A stretch of 64,000 bases of DNA. Source: an uncultured Paludibaculum sp. (GTDB lineage Bacteria > Acidobacteriota > Terriglobia > Bryobacterales > Bryobacteraceae). The notes beneath the pieces are model-generated. The model did not search any database. It was not told where the DNA came from and saw only the letters and a program-made list of their open reading frames with translations. Of this stretch, positions 23,034 to 32,160 are shown in pieces (position 1 is the first letter of the stretch; each line of letters starts with the position of its first letter). Location of the stretch: contig NZ_OY762267.1 in assembly GCF_963665245.1 (NCBI RefSeq), forward strand, positions 1,240,001 to 1,304,000, written 5' to 3'. A program made the position numbers and the translations under genes.

Positions 23034-25364
23034 TCAGGCCTGGGGTGGTCCGAGGACCTGGACACCGGCGGGGACCTTGGCGGTCCAGCGGTATCCGGCG
23101 CCCACACGTTCGACGGAGACCTCAATGACGCCCTTGGGGTGCGGCACGACGCCGCTGGCCTTGGTGAGTTTGCCGAGGTTGGGCGCGAGGCGCACCTTGC
23201 TGAAGCCGGGCGCGGCGGAGTCGACACCGAGGACGGTTCGGAAGAACTCAATGTTCGGGCTGGAGCCCCAGGCATGGCAGTCGGAGCGGGTCTCACCGGA
23301 GTCGGTTTCGGCCCAGGTGGTGAGGCCCTCCTTGACCATGAACTCCCAGGTGCCCAGGCGGTCGAGGTAGCGATCGCCGAGTCCGGCCTTCACCATGGCG
23401 CGGTCGAGGTAATAGCGGAAGTAGACAGAGCACTTGTAGAGCGACTTGTCGGGCTCCACCTTGAGCATGAGCTCACGAGCGGCAGCGGGCGTGGCTGGGA
23501 GGTCAGCCAGGACAGCGAGCACGTTGGCGTGCTGGGAGAAGTGCTTGTGGGCGAGATCCTCGCTGTAGAGTCCGCGCTGGGCGTCGTGGAACTTGGCCTG
23601 GATGGCCGCATGGAGGCGGGCGGCGGTCTCCTTATGCTGACCGGCCAGGGCACGGCTGCCGAGGGCGGCTTCGAGCTCCTCGGCCCAGCGGAGGGCGAGG
23701 AGGAGTTGAAGTTGGATGGTGGCCGGCATGACGTCGGGCTCGGACGGAGGACGGCCGCCGCGCCAGGTTGCGACCCAGTCGACGTAGTTCCACCAAGGCA
23801 TGGCACCTAGTAGCCCGTCGGGCCGCAGGAAGCTGGTGTACCAGCCGACGACGGAGCGGACGCCATTCAGCATGCGCCGGACGAAGGTGGGCTCGTCGAC
23901 GTACCACCAATAATCGTGGACCATGCCCACCCACCAGAGAGAGAAGGGCGGGATGTACTGCTGAAGGACGCTGGGAGCACGGGAGAGGGTAGCTCCTTCG
24001 GCGGTGCGGGAACTGTCGATGATTTCGATGGCGTTGCGGACGAGGCGGGGGTCGCCGGTCATGTAGAGGGTGACCATGGCCTGGATGCGGGTATCGCCGA
24101 CGTACTGAAGCTGCTCGTAGTAGGGGCAGTCCATGTAGGTCTCGTGGGCACACAGGCGGGCGGTCCGCCAGCCGATGTCGAGCATCTTCTGGTGGAAGGG
24201 GACTCCGGTGTCGAGCTTGGCTTTGACGGCAAAGGGGTAGCTGGTGAAGACTCCGCGTACGTCCTCGATGACCAGCGGCTGGGCCTTCGTTTCTACAGTG
24301 AGCTGCATGTAGCGCCATGTGCGCCAGTAGAGTGGACGGTAAACGCGGTGCTGGCCGTCGGCCGTATAGACGTCACCGTAGCCCCGAAACTCCTTCCCTT
24401 CCACCTCGTCGCGATTGCCTTTGGTGGCGCGGGGGCGAAGCCGCTGGAAGAGGGCCTCGGCGTAGCGGACGTGGATCTCGGCGCCCTGACCGCCGTTGAC
24501 TTCGAGTTCGAGGAAAGCGGTGGTGAGGTGATCCTGGTCGAGAAGAAGGGTCGCCTTGGTGTTTGCGGGAATCGTGATGGCGGTGCGCTGAGACGGGAAG
24601 GACGAGGGCGGCTGGACGCCTTCCGCCTTTCGGACGCGAGCGAGGCGGATGGGCGTGTCTTCCATCGGAGGAATGTTGCGGGCGACGAGCATCCAGCGGC
24701 TGGGGGCGTCGGTCTGGTCGCGCGGCGAGGCGTTGGGGCCGACCTCGGCGGGCTGCCAGGTGGAGTCGTCGAACGACGGCTGTTCCCAGCCCCAGAGGTA
24801 TTTGGAGGAGTCGAAGCGCTCCATGGGGCCGATGGCATAGTAGCCGGGGGCGATCTCGTCGCGCTGGTTGCCAGGCAAGGGAATGGGGGCGTAAGCGGGG
24901 TCGGCCGCGCAGAGCCAGCCCTTGCCGGTGTTCACGGTTTCAAACTCGGTGTCCCCAGCCTGAAGGAGGAAGGCCGTGCGGTTGGACCACTGGCAGACGG
25001 CGGCGTAGGGCGTGTCGTTCCAGACGACGGCGGCGAGGACATTGCGGCCCTGGACGGCGTGGGCGGCCGCGTCTACGGTTTCGTAGCGCCAGTGATTGAG
25101 ATCACCGCGCGCCGGGCCGCGCGAGATGCGGACTCCATTCAGGAAGAGCTCATAACGGCTGTCGCCGCTGACATGGAGCTTGAAGGCGGCGGGCACGCGG
25201 TCGAGCGTGAAGGTACGGCGAAAGTGGTAGACACCGTAGGCATTGGGAGGGGCCCCGGCCGGGAAGATCCAGCGGGCCTTCCAGGCGCTGGTGGAGACGT
25301 CGACGTCAGCGGCGGCGAGCAGGCCCGTGGCGCCAGCCTGCAATAGGAACTCTCTGCGCAACAT
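23034..25364 (-). CDS. Exported alpha-L-rhamnosidase-like glycoside hydrolase (GH78)
   Basis: 776 aa. The start at 25364 gives a Tat-like signal (LRREFLLQAGATG). An N-terminal carbohydrate-binding-like beta domain (VSGDSRYELFLNG, about residues 65-80) precedes beta domains and an (alpha/alpha)6 barrel. The barrel carries MDCPYYEQLQYVGDTRIQAM (about 420-440), the GH78 region holding the general acid, and later TTWAETDSGETRSDCHAWG with the putative base. A C-terminal beta domain closes it. It should release L-rhamnose from pectin or glycosides outside the cytoplasm. A longer in-frame start exists but would mask the signal. Confidence 0.85.
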   Translation of the reverse strand: MLRREFLLQAGATGLLAAADVDVSTSAWKARWIFPAGAPPNAYGVYHFRRTFTLDRVPAAFKLHVSGDSRYELFLNGVRISRGPARGDLNHWRYETVDAAAHAVQGRNVLAAVVWNDTPYAAVCQWSNRTAFLLQAGDTEFETVNTGKGWLCAADPAYAPIPLPGNQRDEIAPGYYAIGPMERFDSSKYLWGWEQPSFDDSTWQPAEVGPNASPRDQTDAPSRWMLVARNIPPMEDTPIRLARVRKAEGVQPPSSFPSQRTAITIPANTKATLLLDQDHLTTAFLELEVNGGQGAEIHVRYAEALFQRLRPRATKGNRDEVEGKEFRGYGDVYTADGQHRVYRPLYWRTWRYMQLTVETKAQPLVIEDVRGVFTSYPFAVKAKLDTGVPFHQKMLDIGWRTARLCAHETYMDCPYYEQLQYVGDTRIQAMVTLYMTGDPRLVRNAIEIIDSSRTAEGATLSRAPSVLQQYIPPFSLWWVGMVHDYWWYVDEPTFVRRMLNGVRSVVGWYTSFLRPDGLLGAMPWWNYVDWVATWRGGRPPSEPDVMPATIQLQLLLALRWAEELEAALGSRALAGQHKETAARLHAAIQAKFHDAQRGLYSEDLAHKHFSQHANVLAVLADLPATPAAARELMLKVEPDKSLYKCSVYFRYYLDRAMVKAGLGDRYLDRLGTWEFMVKEGLTTWAETDSGETRSDCHAWGSSPNIEFFRTVLGVDSAAPGFSKVRLAPNLGKLTKASGVVPHPKGVIEVSVERVGAGYRWTAKVPAGVQVLGPPQA

Positions 25365-25404
25365 GCATCGAGTATATCGCCCCGCGCCGGTCCGGAATTG
25401 AGAG

Positions 25405-25758
25405 TTACTTATCCTTTTGTGCGGTGAATGTGCCGTCGGCCGCGCCGCCAAAATCGATGGTGCCCTTTATGCTGGTGGGTGACTCGATGGTGCCCGTGTA
25501 AACGACGTTCATGGCGTTGCCTTCGTAGTTGGCCTTGAACTCCCAACGCACCTTGTTGCCGTCCACAGTGCCGTTGAGTTTGTACTCACCCAGCATGCCG
25601 GAGTAGGTCCCGGTGAGCTTGGAGCCATCCTGCTGGAACGTGAACGACGGGTTGCCCGTATTGCCGGCAATCTGGACTTCGGCTTTCCAATGCCCGGTGA
25701 GATCGGCCGCCGCCAGGGGCAGGGCCAATAGGACAAGCAACGCGAGAAGCAGTTTCAC
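25405..25758 (-). CDS. Small exported beta-rich protein
   Basis: 117 aa starting at GTG (25758), with GGAGGG 7 nt upstream. A signal peptide (KLLLALLVLLALPLAAA) precedes a beta-rich domain beginning LTGHWKAEV and containing QQDGSKLTGTYSG. This pattern of a W near the mature start and a 'QDG-KLTGT' strand recurs in the partial gene at 63746, so the two are paralogues of a calycin/lipocalin-like type. GTGA overlap with the DUF971 gene upstream implies coupling. Ligand unknown. Confidence 0.7.
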   Translation of the reverse strand: MKLLLALLVLLALPLAAADLTGHWKAEVQIAGNTGNPSFTFQQDGSKLTGTYSGMLGEYKLNGTVDGNKVRWEFKANYEGNAMNVVYTGTIESPTSIKGTIDFGGAADGTFTAQKDK

Positions 25759-26126
25759 AAGCGACCCTCCTGCCTTAGCTTCAGGCACTCGGCGCACGGA
25801 CAGATGCGGCGCAAGTGCTCGTAGGAGTATATACCGGCGTTGTGTCCATCGTTCCAGTCGATTCGGACGGCGTAGGTACCGACCTCCTCAATGTTGTTCA
25901 TGCGGATCTTGGGTTTGTACATCTGGAACGGGTTGGAGGCGGGAGCGGGTTTCGAATAGTCGGTGCGCTGCGGCTCGGTGCCGTGGGCCCCGGTGCAGGT
26001 AGCGCAGGGGCATTCGTCGCGGAGAAGTTCGCAGGAGTAGTCGCTCTTGTGGCCGTCGGACCAGTCGATCTTTATGCCTTTGGATTTGGAGACGGCGAGG
26101 TGGAGCGGATCCGTGGAAATGGTCAT
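25755..26126 (-). CDS. DUF971 (GBBH-like) protein with two CPCxxC motifs
   Basis: A 123-aa cytoplasmic protein. Two related halves each carry the DUF971 signature: IKIDWSDGHKSDYSCELLRD then CPCATC, and VRIDWNDGHNAGIYSYEHLR then CPCAEC. In other bacteria DUF971 is found alone or fused to the Fe-S carrier ApbC/Mrp, so a role in Fe-S handling is possible. The CPCxxC clusters could bind Zn or Fe-S. ATG at 26126 is used; upstream codons overlap the Rel stop. It lies 10 bp after rel. Confidence 0.82.
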   Translation of the reverse strand: MTISTDPLHLAVSKSKGIKIDWSDGHKSDYSCELLRDECPCATCTGAHGTEPQRTDYSKPAPASNPFQMYKPKIRMNNIEEVGTYAVRIDWNDGHNAGIYSYEHLRRICPCAECLKLRQEGRL

Positions 26127-26136
26127 GGGGAGTTCT

Positions 26137-28383
26137 TTAGTGGACGCGTTCGATGTCACGGACGCCAGAGACGCGGCGCATGGCGGACACGATTCGTTCG
26201 AGCTGTTTCTTATCACGGACCTCGACGGTCATCTCGACGATGGCGGAGTCGAACTGTTTTTCGTCGGCGTGAGCCTCGACGCTGCGGATGTTCACGTCCT
26301 CGTCGAACAGGATCTGCGTGAGTTGGTTGAGCATGCCGGCACGATCGTCGGTGTGGACGACGAGGCGGACATGGAAGGACTCGCCGGCGCTGCGGGCCCA
26401 TTCGACCTCGATGCGCCGCTCGGCCTCGTACATGAGATTCTGAACGTTGGGGCAGTTCTTGGAGTGGACGGCGACGCCTTTGCCGCGGGTGATGTAGCCG
26501 ACGATCGGCTCGCCCCGGATGGGGTTACAGCACTTGGCCCGATAGGTAAGCAGGTCGTCGATACCCTTGACCTGGATGACATAATCCTTGGCTGCGCCAG
26601 CCTTTTCCTTCTCCTGGGCGGGCGTGAGCTGCGGCGAAGGGGCGGGGGCGGCCTCGGGCTCCACCACGTCGGGCGCCAGCTTGGCGAGCACCTGGCGGGC
26701 GGAAAACTTGCCCCACCCGAGGGCGGCCTGTAGATCCTCGATCTTGCTGTAGCCGTAGTCGGCGGCAACCGCTTCCATCTGCGCGCGGGTCACACGGCTC
26801 ATGGCTACGCCGAGACGGCGGGCCTCGCGTTCGAGCAGTTTCTGCCCGAGTTCGACGGCCTTCTCGCGTTCCGTGGCGTTGATGACGTGGCGGATCTTGT
26901 TGCGGGCACGGGCGGTCTTAACGAAACCAAGCCAATCGCGGCTGGGCTGTCCACCGTTCTGGGTAAGGACTTCGACCACGTCGCCGTTGCGCAGTGGGTG
27001 CTTGAGGGGCACCATGCGTCCGTTCACCTTGGCGCCGATGCAGGTGTGGCCGACATCGGTGTGGATGGCGTAGGCGAAGTCGACCGAGGTGGCGTCGCGC
27101 GGCAGGACGACGACGCGGCCTTTGGGGGTGAAGCAGTAGACTTCCTCCGGGTACAGGTCCACCTTGAGGTTGGACATGAAATCGGAGGGATCGCCCATTT
27201 CGCGCTGCCACTCAACGAGCTGGCGCAGCCAGGCAATGCGTTGATCGTCGTCGCCGGGCCCCTTCTTGCCTTCCTTGTACTTCCAGTGGGCGGCGATACC
27301 TTCTTCCGCCAGACGGTGCATCTCTTCGGTGCGGATCTGCACCTCAAAGACGACGCCGTTGGGGCCCATGACGGAGGTGTGGAGTGATTGGTAGAGGTTG
27401 GGTCGGGGGATGGCGATGAAGTCCTTGATGCGGCCGGGGATGGGGTGCCACTCATTGTGGATGACACCCAGGGCGGCATAGCAGTTCTTCACGGAGTCAG
27501 TGATGATGCGGATGCCCAGGAGATCGTAGACCTGGTCGATGGGAATGCGCTGTTTGCGCAGCTTCTGATAGACCGACCAGGGGCGTTTGACTCGACCCTG
27601 CACGCGCGCGGGGATGGTCTCCTCACCGAGCTTTTCCTCGATGGTGGCACGAATCTCGTCCAGGACCTCCTCGTTGGCCAGACGCCGGGTCTCGATGGCC
27701 TCTTTGACCTCCTTGTAGGCTTCGGGGTCGAGATAGCGGAAGCCGAGGTCTTCGAGCTCGGAGCGCAATTTGCCCATGCCCAGGCGATGGGCGATGGGGG
27801 CGTACAGCTCGATGGTTTCGGCGGCGATGCGTTCCTGGCGGTCCCGCGAGATGCTGTCGAGCGTCCGCAGGTTGTGCATCCGGTCGGCCAGTTTCACGAT
27901 GATGACGCGGATGTCCTCCACCATCGCGAGCAGCATCTTGCGGACGCTTTCGGCCTGGCGGACCTCCCGGTTGTGCAGGTTGATCTTGCTGAGCTTGGTG
28001 ACCCCGTTGACGCAGCGGGCGACGTCGTCGCCAAAGTTGCGGCGGATTTCCTCCGACGTGGTCTGCGTGTCCTCGACAGTGTCATGGAGCAAGCCGGTTT
28101 CCAGGCAGACGAGATCCATCTGCATGTCAGCCAGGATTTGAGCCACGGCGACGGGGTGAAACATGTACGGTTCACCGGAGTCACGTTTCTGGGGAGCATG
28201 CTTTTCGCAGGCGAACTCGAATGCCTTGCGCAAGGGCGAGAGGTCGTCGTTGGGGCGGCGTGCCCGGACAGCCGCTTCCACCTTGGCGTAAGCCGCTTCG
28301 AGGGCAGGCGTAACTCCAGGCAGGGTAATGGTTTCCGGGGAGACGAGTGCCGCGGGTTCGAGGCGAGTCGGGGAAGGGTCCAT
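26137..28383 (-). CDS. relA: Bifunctional (p)ppGpp synthetase/hydrolase (Rel/SpoT)
   Basis: 748 aa. The HD hydrolase domain (about residues 45-200) keeps HPVAVAQIL and LLHDTVEDTQTT (HD and ED pairs), and VKLADRMHNLRTL. The synthetase domain (about 235-360) has LLGIRIITD, GRIKDFIAIPRPNLYQSLHT and EVQIRTEEMH. TGS follows (YCFTPKGRVVVLPRDATSVD), then the helical/CC region and a C-terminal ACT domain. Both catalytic halves look intact, so it should make and remove the alarmone. A GTG two codons upstream is an alternative start. Confidence 0.95.
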   Translation of the reverse strand: MDPSPTRLEPAALVSPETITLPGVTPALEAAYAKVEAAVRARRPNDDLSPLRKAFEFACEKHAPQKRDSGEPYMFHPVAVAQILADMQMDLVCLETGLLHDTVEDTQTTSEEIRRNFGDDVARCVNGVTKLSKINLHNREVRQAESVRKMLLAMVEDIRVIIVKLADRMHNLRTLDSISRDRQERIAAETIELYAPIAHRLGMGKLRSELEDLGFRYLDPEAYKEVKEAIETRRLANEEVLDEIRATIEEKLGEETIPARVQGRVKRPWSVYQKLRKQRIPIDQVYDLLGIRIITDSVKNCYAALGVIHNEWHPIPGRIKDFIAIPRPNLYQSLHTSVMGPNGVVFEVQIRTEEMHRLAEEGIAAHWKYKEGKKGPGDDDQRIAWLRQLVEWQREMGDPSDFMSNLKVDLYPEEVYCFTPKGRVVVLPRDATSVDFAYAIHTDVGHTCIGAKVNGRMVPLKHPLRNGDVVEVLTQNGGQPSRDWLGFVKTARARNKIRHVINATEREKAVELGQKLLEREARRLGVAMSRVTRAQMEAVAADYGYSKIEDLQAALGWGKFSARQVLAKLAPDVVEPEAAPAPSPQLTPAQEKEKAGAAKDYVIQVKGIDDLLTYRAKCCNPIRGEPIVGYITRGKGVAVHSKNCPNVQNLMYEAERRIEVEWARSAGESFHVRLVVHTDDRAGMLNQLTQILFDEDVNIRSVEAHADEKQFDSAIVEMTVEVRDKKQLERIVSAMRRVSGVRDIERVH

Positions 28384-28430
28384 CTTCACGGGCCAATTGC
28401 GCCGGCGTCGTGGCCGATGCGCCTACGGAT

Positions 28431-28478
28431 ACAGAAAGAGCGAGGGCATCCCGAATTGAGATGCCCTCGCTCTTATTC
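28431..28478 (-). terminator. Terminator after the TonB-ExbBD-TPR operon
   Basis: A 15-bp perfect stem (28436-28450 with 28460-28474, core GAGCGAGGGCATC) and a 9-nt loop, followed on the minus strand by TTTCTGT. It separates the TPR lipoprotein gene from rel. Confidence 0.8.
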
Positions 28479-28510
28479 TAGCGAATCCGACGAAGAGCGG
28501 TAGGAAACGC

Positions 28511-29362
28511 TCACTTGGCGGGTTCTTCAGTCGTGATGCCCTGGGTCTTGGGCGCGCGCTCGGCCTTGATCTTGCGCGTTTCCAATGCCTGAGCCATGAA
28601 CTTGTCAGCCAATTCGGTTTCGGACTTGTACTCGGCGTCGGTCTCGGCGATGTCGGCACGCTCGCGGTGCAGCAGGTTCAAGTATGCCATGGCGTCGTCA
28701 TACTCTTTGTCGATGGTGAGGGCCTTCTCCAGGTTCTGAATACCTTCAGCCACGACGGTGGCGTACTTCTCATTGAGCTCGGCCTTGACCTTCTTGTCCT
28801 TGATGGGACCAGGGGCTTCGGGCTTCATATTCAGCTTCGTCCGCGCGCTCATCCAGGCGGGGTAGTACTTGGCCCACGCGATGACTCCGAGAGAGTAGAA
28901 AGCTTCCTTCTCGTTGGGATCGACCTGTGCCAACTTCTTGTACCAATCGGCCGCCTTGTCGAGGCGAGCCGATTTCTCTTCGGGCGTAGGCGCGCCGCTG
29001 ACCTGCTGATATGCCAAAGACGCCAGGGACTTCAAAGCAGTGGTGTCGCCGGGATTGCCGCGGAGAACCTCCATGAAGTTGTCATTGGCGTTCTTGGCGA
29101 ACGCGATGTTTTCCGGTGATTCCGCGCCGGGGATGTACTGGCTCATGTAGGCCGTGGCCAGATACAGGCGTGCGGTGGGGTAAGTGGGATCCAGTTCGAT
29201 GGCCTGCTTGAAGAACTCGACGGAATCCGCGTACTTGGCGTTCTTGAACGCCTGAACGCCTTTATTCAGATTGTCGCGAGCCTGCAGCTTCTTACAGCCA
29301 GAGGACATACCGGCGAGCAGAAGAGTCGCCGCGGTAAGAATTACGATCGCTTTACGATTCAT
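28511..29362 (-). CDS. TPR-repeat lipoprotein
   Basis: 283 aa. The signal ends SSGC (Cys23), a plausible lipobox, so the protein is probably lipid-anchored facing the periplasm. TPR-like helices include GVQAFKNAKYADSVEFFKQA (about 35-54), WYKKLAQVDPNEKEAFYSLG (about 140-160) and LEKALTIDKEYDDAMAYLNL (about 211-230). It follows exbD by 16 bp and ends the tonB-exbB-exbD-exbD operon, so it may organise the complex or the cargo system it energises. That role is inferred from position. Confidence 0.85.
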   Translation of the reverse strand: MNRKAIVILTAATLLLAGMSSGCKKLQARDNLNKGVQAFKNAKYADSVEFFKQAIELDPTYPTARLYLATAYMSQYIPGAESPENIAFAKNANDNFMEVLRGNPGDTTALKSLASLAYQQVSGAPTPEEKSARLDKAADWYKKLAQVDPNEKEAFYSLGVIAWAKYYPAWMSARTKLNMKPEAPGPIKDKKVKAELNEKYATVVAEGIQNLEKALTIDKEYDDAMAYLNLLHRERADIAETDAEYKSETELADKFMAQALETRKIKAERAPKTQGITTEEPAK

Positions 29363-29378
29363 CAGCGTACCACCCAGG

Positions 29379-29804
29379 CTATTCGCCGGCCTCCATCTTG
29401 GCGGTCATGAGTCCGACTTTGTCCATCTGTGCGCCTTTGGCGATGTCGATCGCCTTGGCAACGTACTGGAACTCAAGATCGGGATCCGCCTTAACGAAGA
29501 CGATGCGTTCGGCGCGCGTCTTAAATACTTCAAGAAGACGTTCCGCCAGCCGTTCTTCCGAAATTGGTTCCGTGTTCAACATCAGGGAACGGTCTTTGTT
29601 GATGATGATAACCACGGTACGATCCACGTCAGGCGGCGGTGCATTCTTCGGCGGCGGCTGCGGGATCGTGGCCTCCAGGCCCTTGGGGGTCAGAGGCGTG
29701 ATGACCATGAAAATAATGAGAAGAACGAGGAGAACGTCGATCAACGGAGTCATGTTGATTTCTGACTTCGGTCCGCCGCCGTCTCCGCCAACTGCCATGC
29801 CCAT
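29379..29804 (-). CDS. exbD: ExbD/TolR-family proton-channel protein, second copy
   Basis: 141 aa with a short cytoplasmic start (EINMTPLIDVLLVLLIIFMV) whose membrane Asp (about residue 23) is the proton-conducting residue of ExbD. A Pro-rich linker leads to a periplasmic domain ending in KVGLMTAKME. AAAGGAG precedes the ATG. It shares the operon with another exbD 91 bp upstream but differs in its periplasmic domain. Myxobacteria and acidobacteria often have two ExbD proteins per ExbB, with different partners. Confidence 0.9.
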   Translation of the reverse strand: MGMAVGGDGGGPKSEINMTPLIDVLLVLLIIFMVITPLTPKGLEATIPQPPPKNAPPPDVDRTVVIIINKDRSLMLNTEPISEERLAERLLEVFKTRAERIVFVKADPDLEFQYVAKAIDIAKGAQMDKVGLMTAKMEAGE

Positions 29805-29895
29805 AGGAAATCTCCTTTAATCCTGTTCGAATCGCGCCGCCAGACTTTGCAGCAGGGTAGCGCCCAGACCAACCCGAGGGGGAGGCCTGACTCAA

Positions 29896-30357
29896 CTAAT
29901 TTGCGCCGACGGGGGTATCGGGCGCGGCCTTTTTCGCCTTGGCATCCAGGTCAGTGAGCAAGCCAATGTTGTCGACGCCGGCAGCACGCAGGTTATCGAC
30001 GACATCCACCACCTTTTCGTAACGAGCCCGCGAATCGGCCTTCACGTAGCAAGTCTTGTCCAGGCGAGTGGACAGAAGGTCCTTCACTTTTCCAGGGAGG
30101 TCGGCCGGATTGACTTGGGAGGAACCGAGCCAGGCTCGGCCGTCACGCGTCACGGCCACCAAGACGGCATCTTCCTTGTCGGCGTTCTGCATCGCAATGG
30201 GGTTCATCGTCTTCGCCAAATCCACGCTGACGCCCTTTGAGAGCATAGGCGTAATGACCATGAAGATGATGAGCAGCACGAGCATCACGTCGACCATTGG
30301 CGTCACATTGATATCAGCAATTGTGGCGCCGGCCGACTGTTTTTTCTTCTTCGACAT
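29896..30357 (-). CDS. exbD: ExbD/TolR-family proton-channel protein, first copy
   Basis: 153 aa. The start at 30357 gives MSKKKKQSAGATIADINVTP, followed by MVDVMLVLLIIFMVITP with the conserved membrane Asp (about residue 24). The periplasmic domain ends NIGLLTDLDAKAKKAAPDTP. An upstream in-frame extension is non-homologous. It lies 120 bp after exbB. With ExbB and TonB it forms the inner-membrane motor that powers outer-membrane transport. Confidence 0.9.
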   Translation of the reverse strand: MSKKKKQSAGATIADINVTPMVDVMLVLLIIFMVITPMLSKGVSVDLAKTMNPIAMQNADKEDAVLVAVTRDGRAWLGSSQVNPADLPGKVKDLLSTRLDKTCYVKADSRARYEKVVDVVDNLRAAGVDNIGLLTDLDAKAKKAAPDTPVGAN

Positions 30358-30477
30358 TCGTGTTCTCCTTGTCTCGGCCAGGAGAGTCTCGCCGAGCTGG
30401 AGGCTCCCGAAGTGGGAGCCCCCAGCCACAGCGCAATCAACTCGCCGGACTCGCTAACAATTACCGACTTGACAGAC

Positions 30478-31206
30478 TTACTTGGCAGCCTTCTGCGACT
30501 TCTTCAGGAAGTAGTCGATCAATTCGGAACTGGAGTTGCCCATTTCCACATCGAACGCCTTGACGCGATTGTTGAAGTAGTTGAACATCCAGACCGCCGG
30601 GATGGCGACGAAGAGGCCGATGGCGGTGGTGACCAGGGCTTCCGAAATACCGCCGGCCACAGCGCCGAGACCGGTGGACTTTTCAGACGAAATGCCCTTG
30701 AACGCGTTGATGATGCCGACGACCGTGCCGAACAGACCCACGAAGGGGCCGGTGGAACCGATGGTAGCCAGACCGCTGATGCCGCGCTCCATCTCGGAGT
30801 GGACAATCGCTTCGGCGCGCTCGAGGGCCCGCTTGGAGGCTTCCATCTCTTCGCCGGGGATTTCCGAGCTCATCTGATGGGCGCGGAATTCCTGCAAACC
30901 AGCTACGACGACCTTCGCCAGGTGGGACTTCTTGTAGCGATCGGCAATCTTAATGGCTTCATCGAGCTTGCCTTCGCGGAGGGCGCCGGCTACGGCCGGA
31001 GCAAACAGACGGCTCTGCTTGCGAGCGGCATTGAAAACGATCAGGCGGTCGATCATCACGCCAATTGACCAGGCGGACATGATGAACAGAACGATGACGA
31101 CGACTTTCGCCAGCCATCCCATCTGAGACCACATCGACCGGAGGTCAAAGTTAACGGCCGCCTCCTGGAGCAACAGGAACGACCATACTTGGAACTGAAG
31201 AAGCAT
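30478..31206 (-). CDS. exbB: ExbB/TolQ/MotA-family proton-channel protein
   Basis: 242 aa with three membrane helices: about residues 33-52 (VVVIVLFIMSAWSIGVMIDR), 150-170 and 185-208. The conserved GLATIGSTGPFVGLFGTVVG and GISEALVTTAIGLFVAIPAV regions line the proton path. AGGAGATTT precedes the ATG. It follows tonB by 49 bp. Confidence 0.93.
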   Translation of the reverse strand: MLLQFQVWSFLLLQEAAVNFDLRSMWSQMGWLAKVVVIVLFIMSAWSIGVMIDRLIVFNAARKQSRLFAPAVAGALREGKLDEAIKIADRYKKSHLAKVVVAGLQEFRAHQMSSEIPGEEMEASKRALERAEAIVHSEMERGISGLATIGSTGPFVGLFGTVVGIINAFKGISSEKSTGLGAVAGGISEALVTTAIGLFVAIPAVWMFNYFNNRVKAFDVEMGNSSSELIDYFLKKSQKAAK

Positions 31207-31255
31207 CTTCTTAAATCTCCTGCGAGTTGATTTTGTCTTGAACGGATACGGACTA

Positions 31256-32011
31256 CTACTGGTTCAACGTGAAGTTGACGTCGATCTGAGTCACGACTTC
31301 GACCGGTTCGCCATTGAGCAGCGTGGGCTTGTAGCGCCACTGCTTAACAGCTTCAGTCGCCGCTTGCACCAGCAGCGGGTGGCCGGAAACCAGAGTTAAG
31401 TTCTGGATTGCGCCATCGCGGCCGATGATTGCAGTGAAGCGGACTGTTCCGGAGATGCGCGCCTGCTTGGCCAAGGGAGGATAAGTGGGCCGAGGCTGGC
31501 TGACGAGCATGGCCTGCTGCACGTTGCCGCCCACCGAAATGCGCTTGGGGGTAACGGGCTTGGGAGCCTCCTTGACGGGAGGAGGAGGAGGAGGAGGAGC
31601 GGAAGAGCTGATAATGCCGCCGATCACACCACCGACGCCACCACCAGGAACACCACCGGGAACGCCACCGACGACACCTGAGGTGGCGGCGGGAAGCTCG
31701 TCTTCCTTAATGACAGCGATTTCCTTGGGAACTGTCTTTGGGGCCATCAGGCGGGAGCCGTCAAATTGCTTCGGAACCACCTTCACAACCTTAACCACAG
31801 CCTGCTGAGGAGGAGGAGGGGGAGGAGGGGGAGGCGGAGGAGGCGGCGCCACCAGCATGGAACTCAAAGCGGTCTTGGGGAGAATTTCCGGATTGAGCAG
31901 CGGGATGATAACACCACCGGTGATCAATGCGATCTGCAACGCTGTGGAGATCATGACCGTCCAACCTTTGTTGGTTTTAGCCGTGCCATCCACGAAGGTC
32001 TGTTCGAACAT
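31256..32011 (-). CDS. tonB: TonB energy transducer
   Basis: 251 aa: a membrane helix at about residues 18-40, a run of 13 prolines at about 56-68, Gly-rich and Pro-rich linkers, and a C-terminal TonB domain (PRPTYPPLAKQARISGTV, WRYKPTLLNGEPVEV). AAGGAGAAA precedes the ATG at 32011. It heads the exbB-exbD-exbD-TPR operon. The 149 bp back to secF contain no hairpin with a T-run, so read-through from secDF is possible. Confidence 0.92.
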   Translation of the reverse strand: MFEQTFVDGTAKTNKGWTVMISTALQIALITGGVIIPLLNPEILPKTALSSMLVAPPPPPPPPPPPPPQQAVVKVVKVVPKQFDGSRLMAPKTVPKEIAVIKEDELPAATSGVVGGVPGGVPGGGVGGVIGGIISSSAPPPPPPPVKEAPKPVTPKRISVGGNVQQAMLVSQPRPTYPPLAKQARISGTVRFTAIIGRDGAIQNLTLVSGHPLLVQAATEAVKQWRYKPTLLNGEPVEVVTQIDVNFTLNQ

Positions 32012-32160
32012 TGGGCTGTTTCTCCTTGCGTCCGGCCTCCGACACTCCAGAGACCGTTCTCACCTAATTGGACACCGAAGTTTGTCACCGGTTCCCGGGA
32101 ATTCCGGTCCCGTGAGTCTTTTTATCTCAACTTTTTCTTCGCCCCCCGGCATGGCGATGC

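Noticed and set aside
22512..25346. Two long plus-strand frames (432 and 476 codons) across dctA and the GH78-like gene
   Set aside because: Composition is Gly/Val/Glu-rich without any motif, and both opposite-strand genes have clear family signatures over the same DNA.
27388..28503. 371-codon plus-strand frame opposite rel
   Set aside because: Mirror of a fully conserved Rel/SpoT gene with intact HD and synthetase motifs; no start signal.
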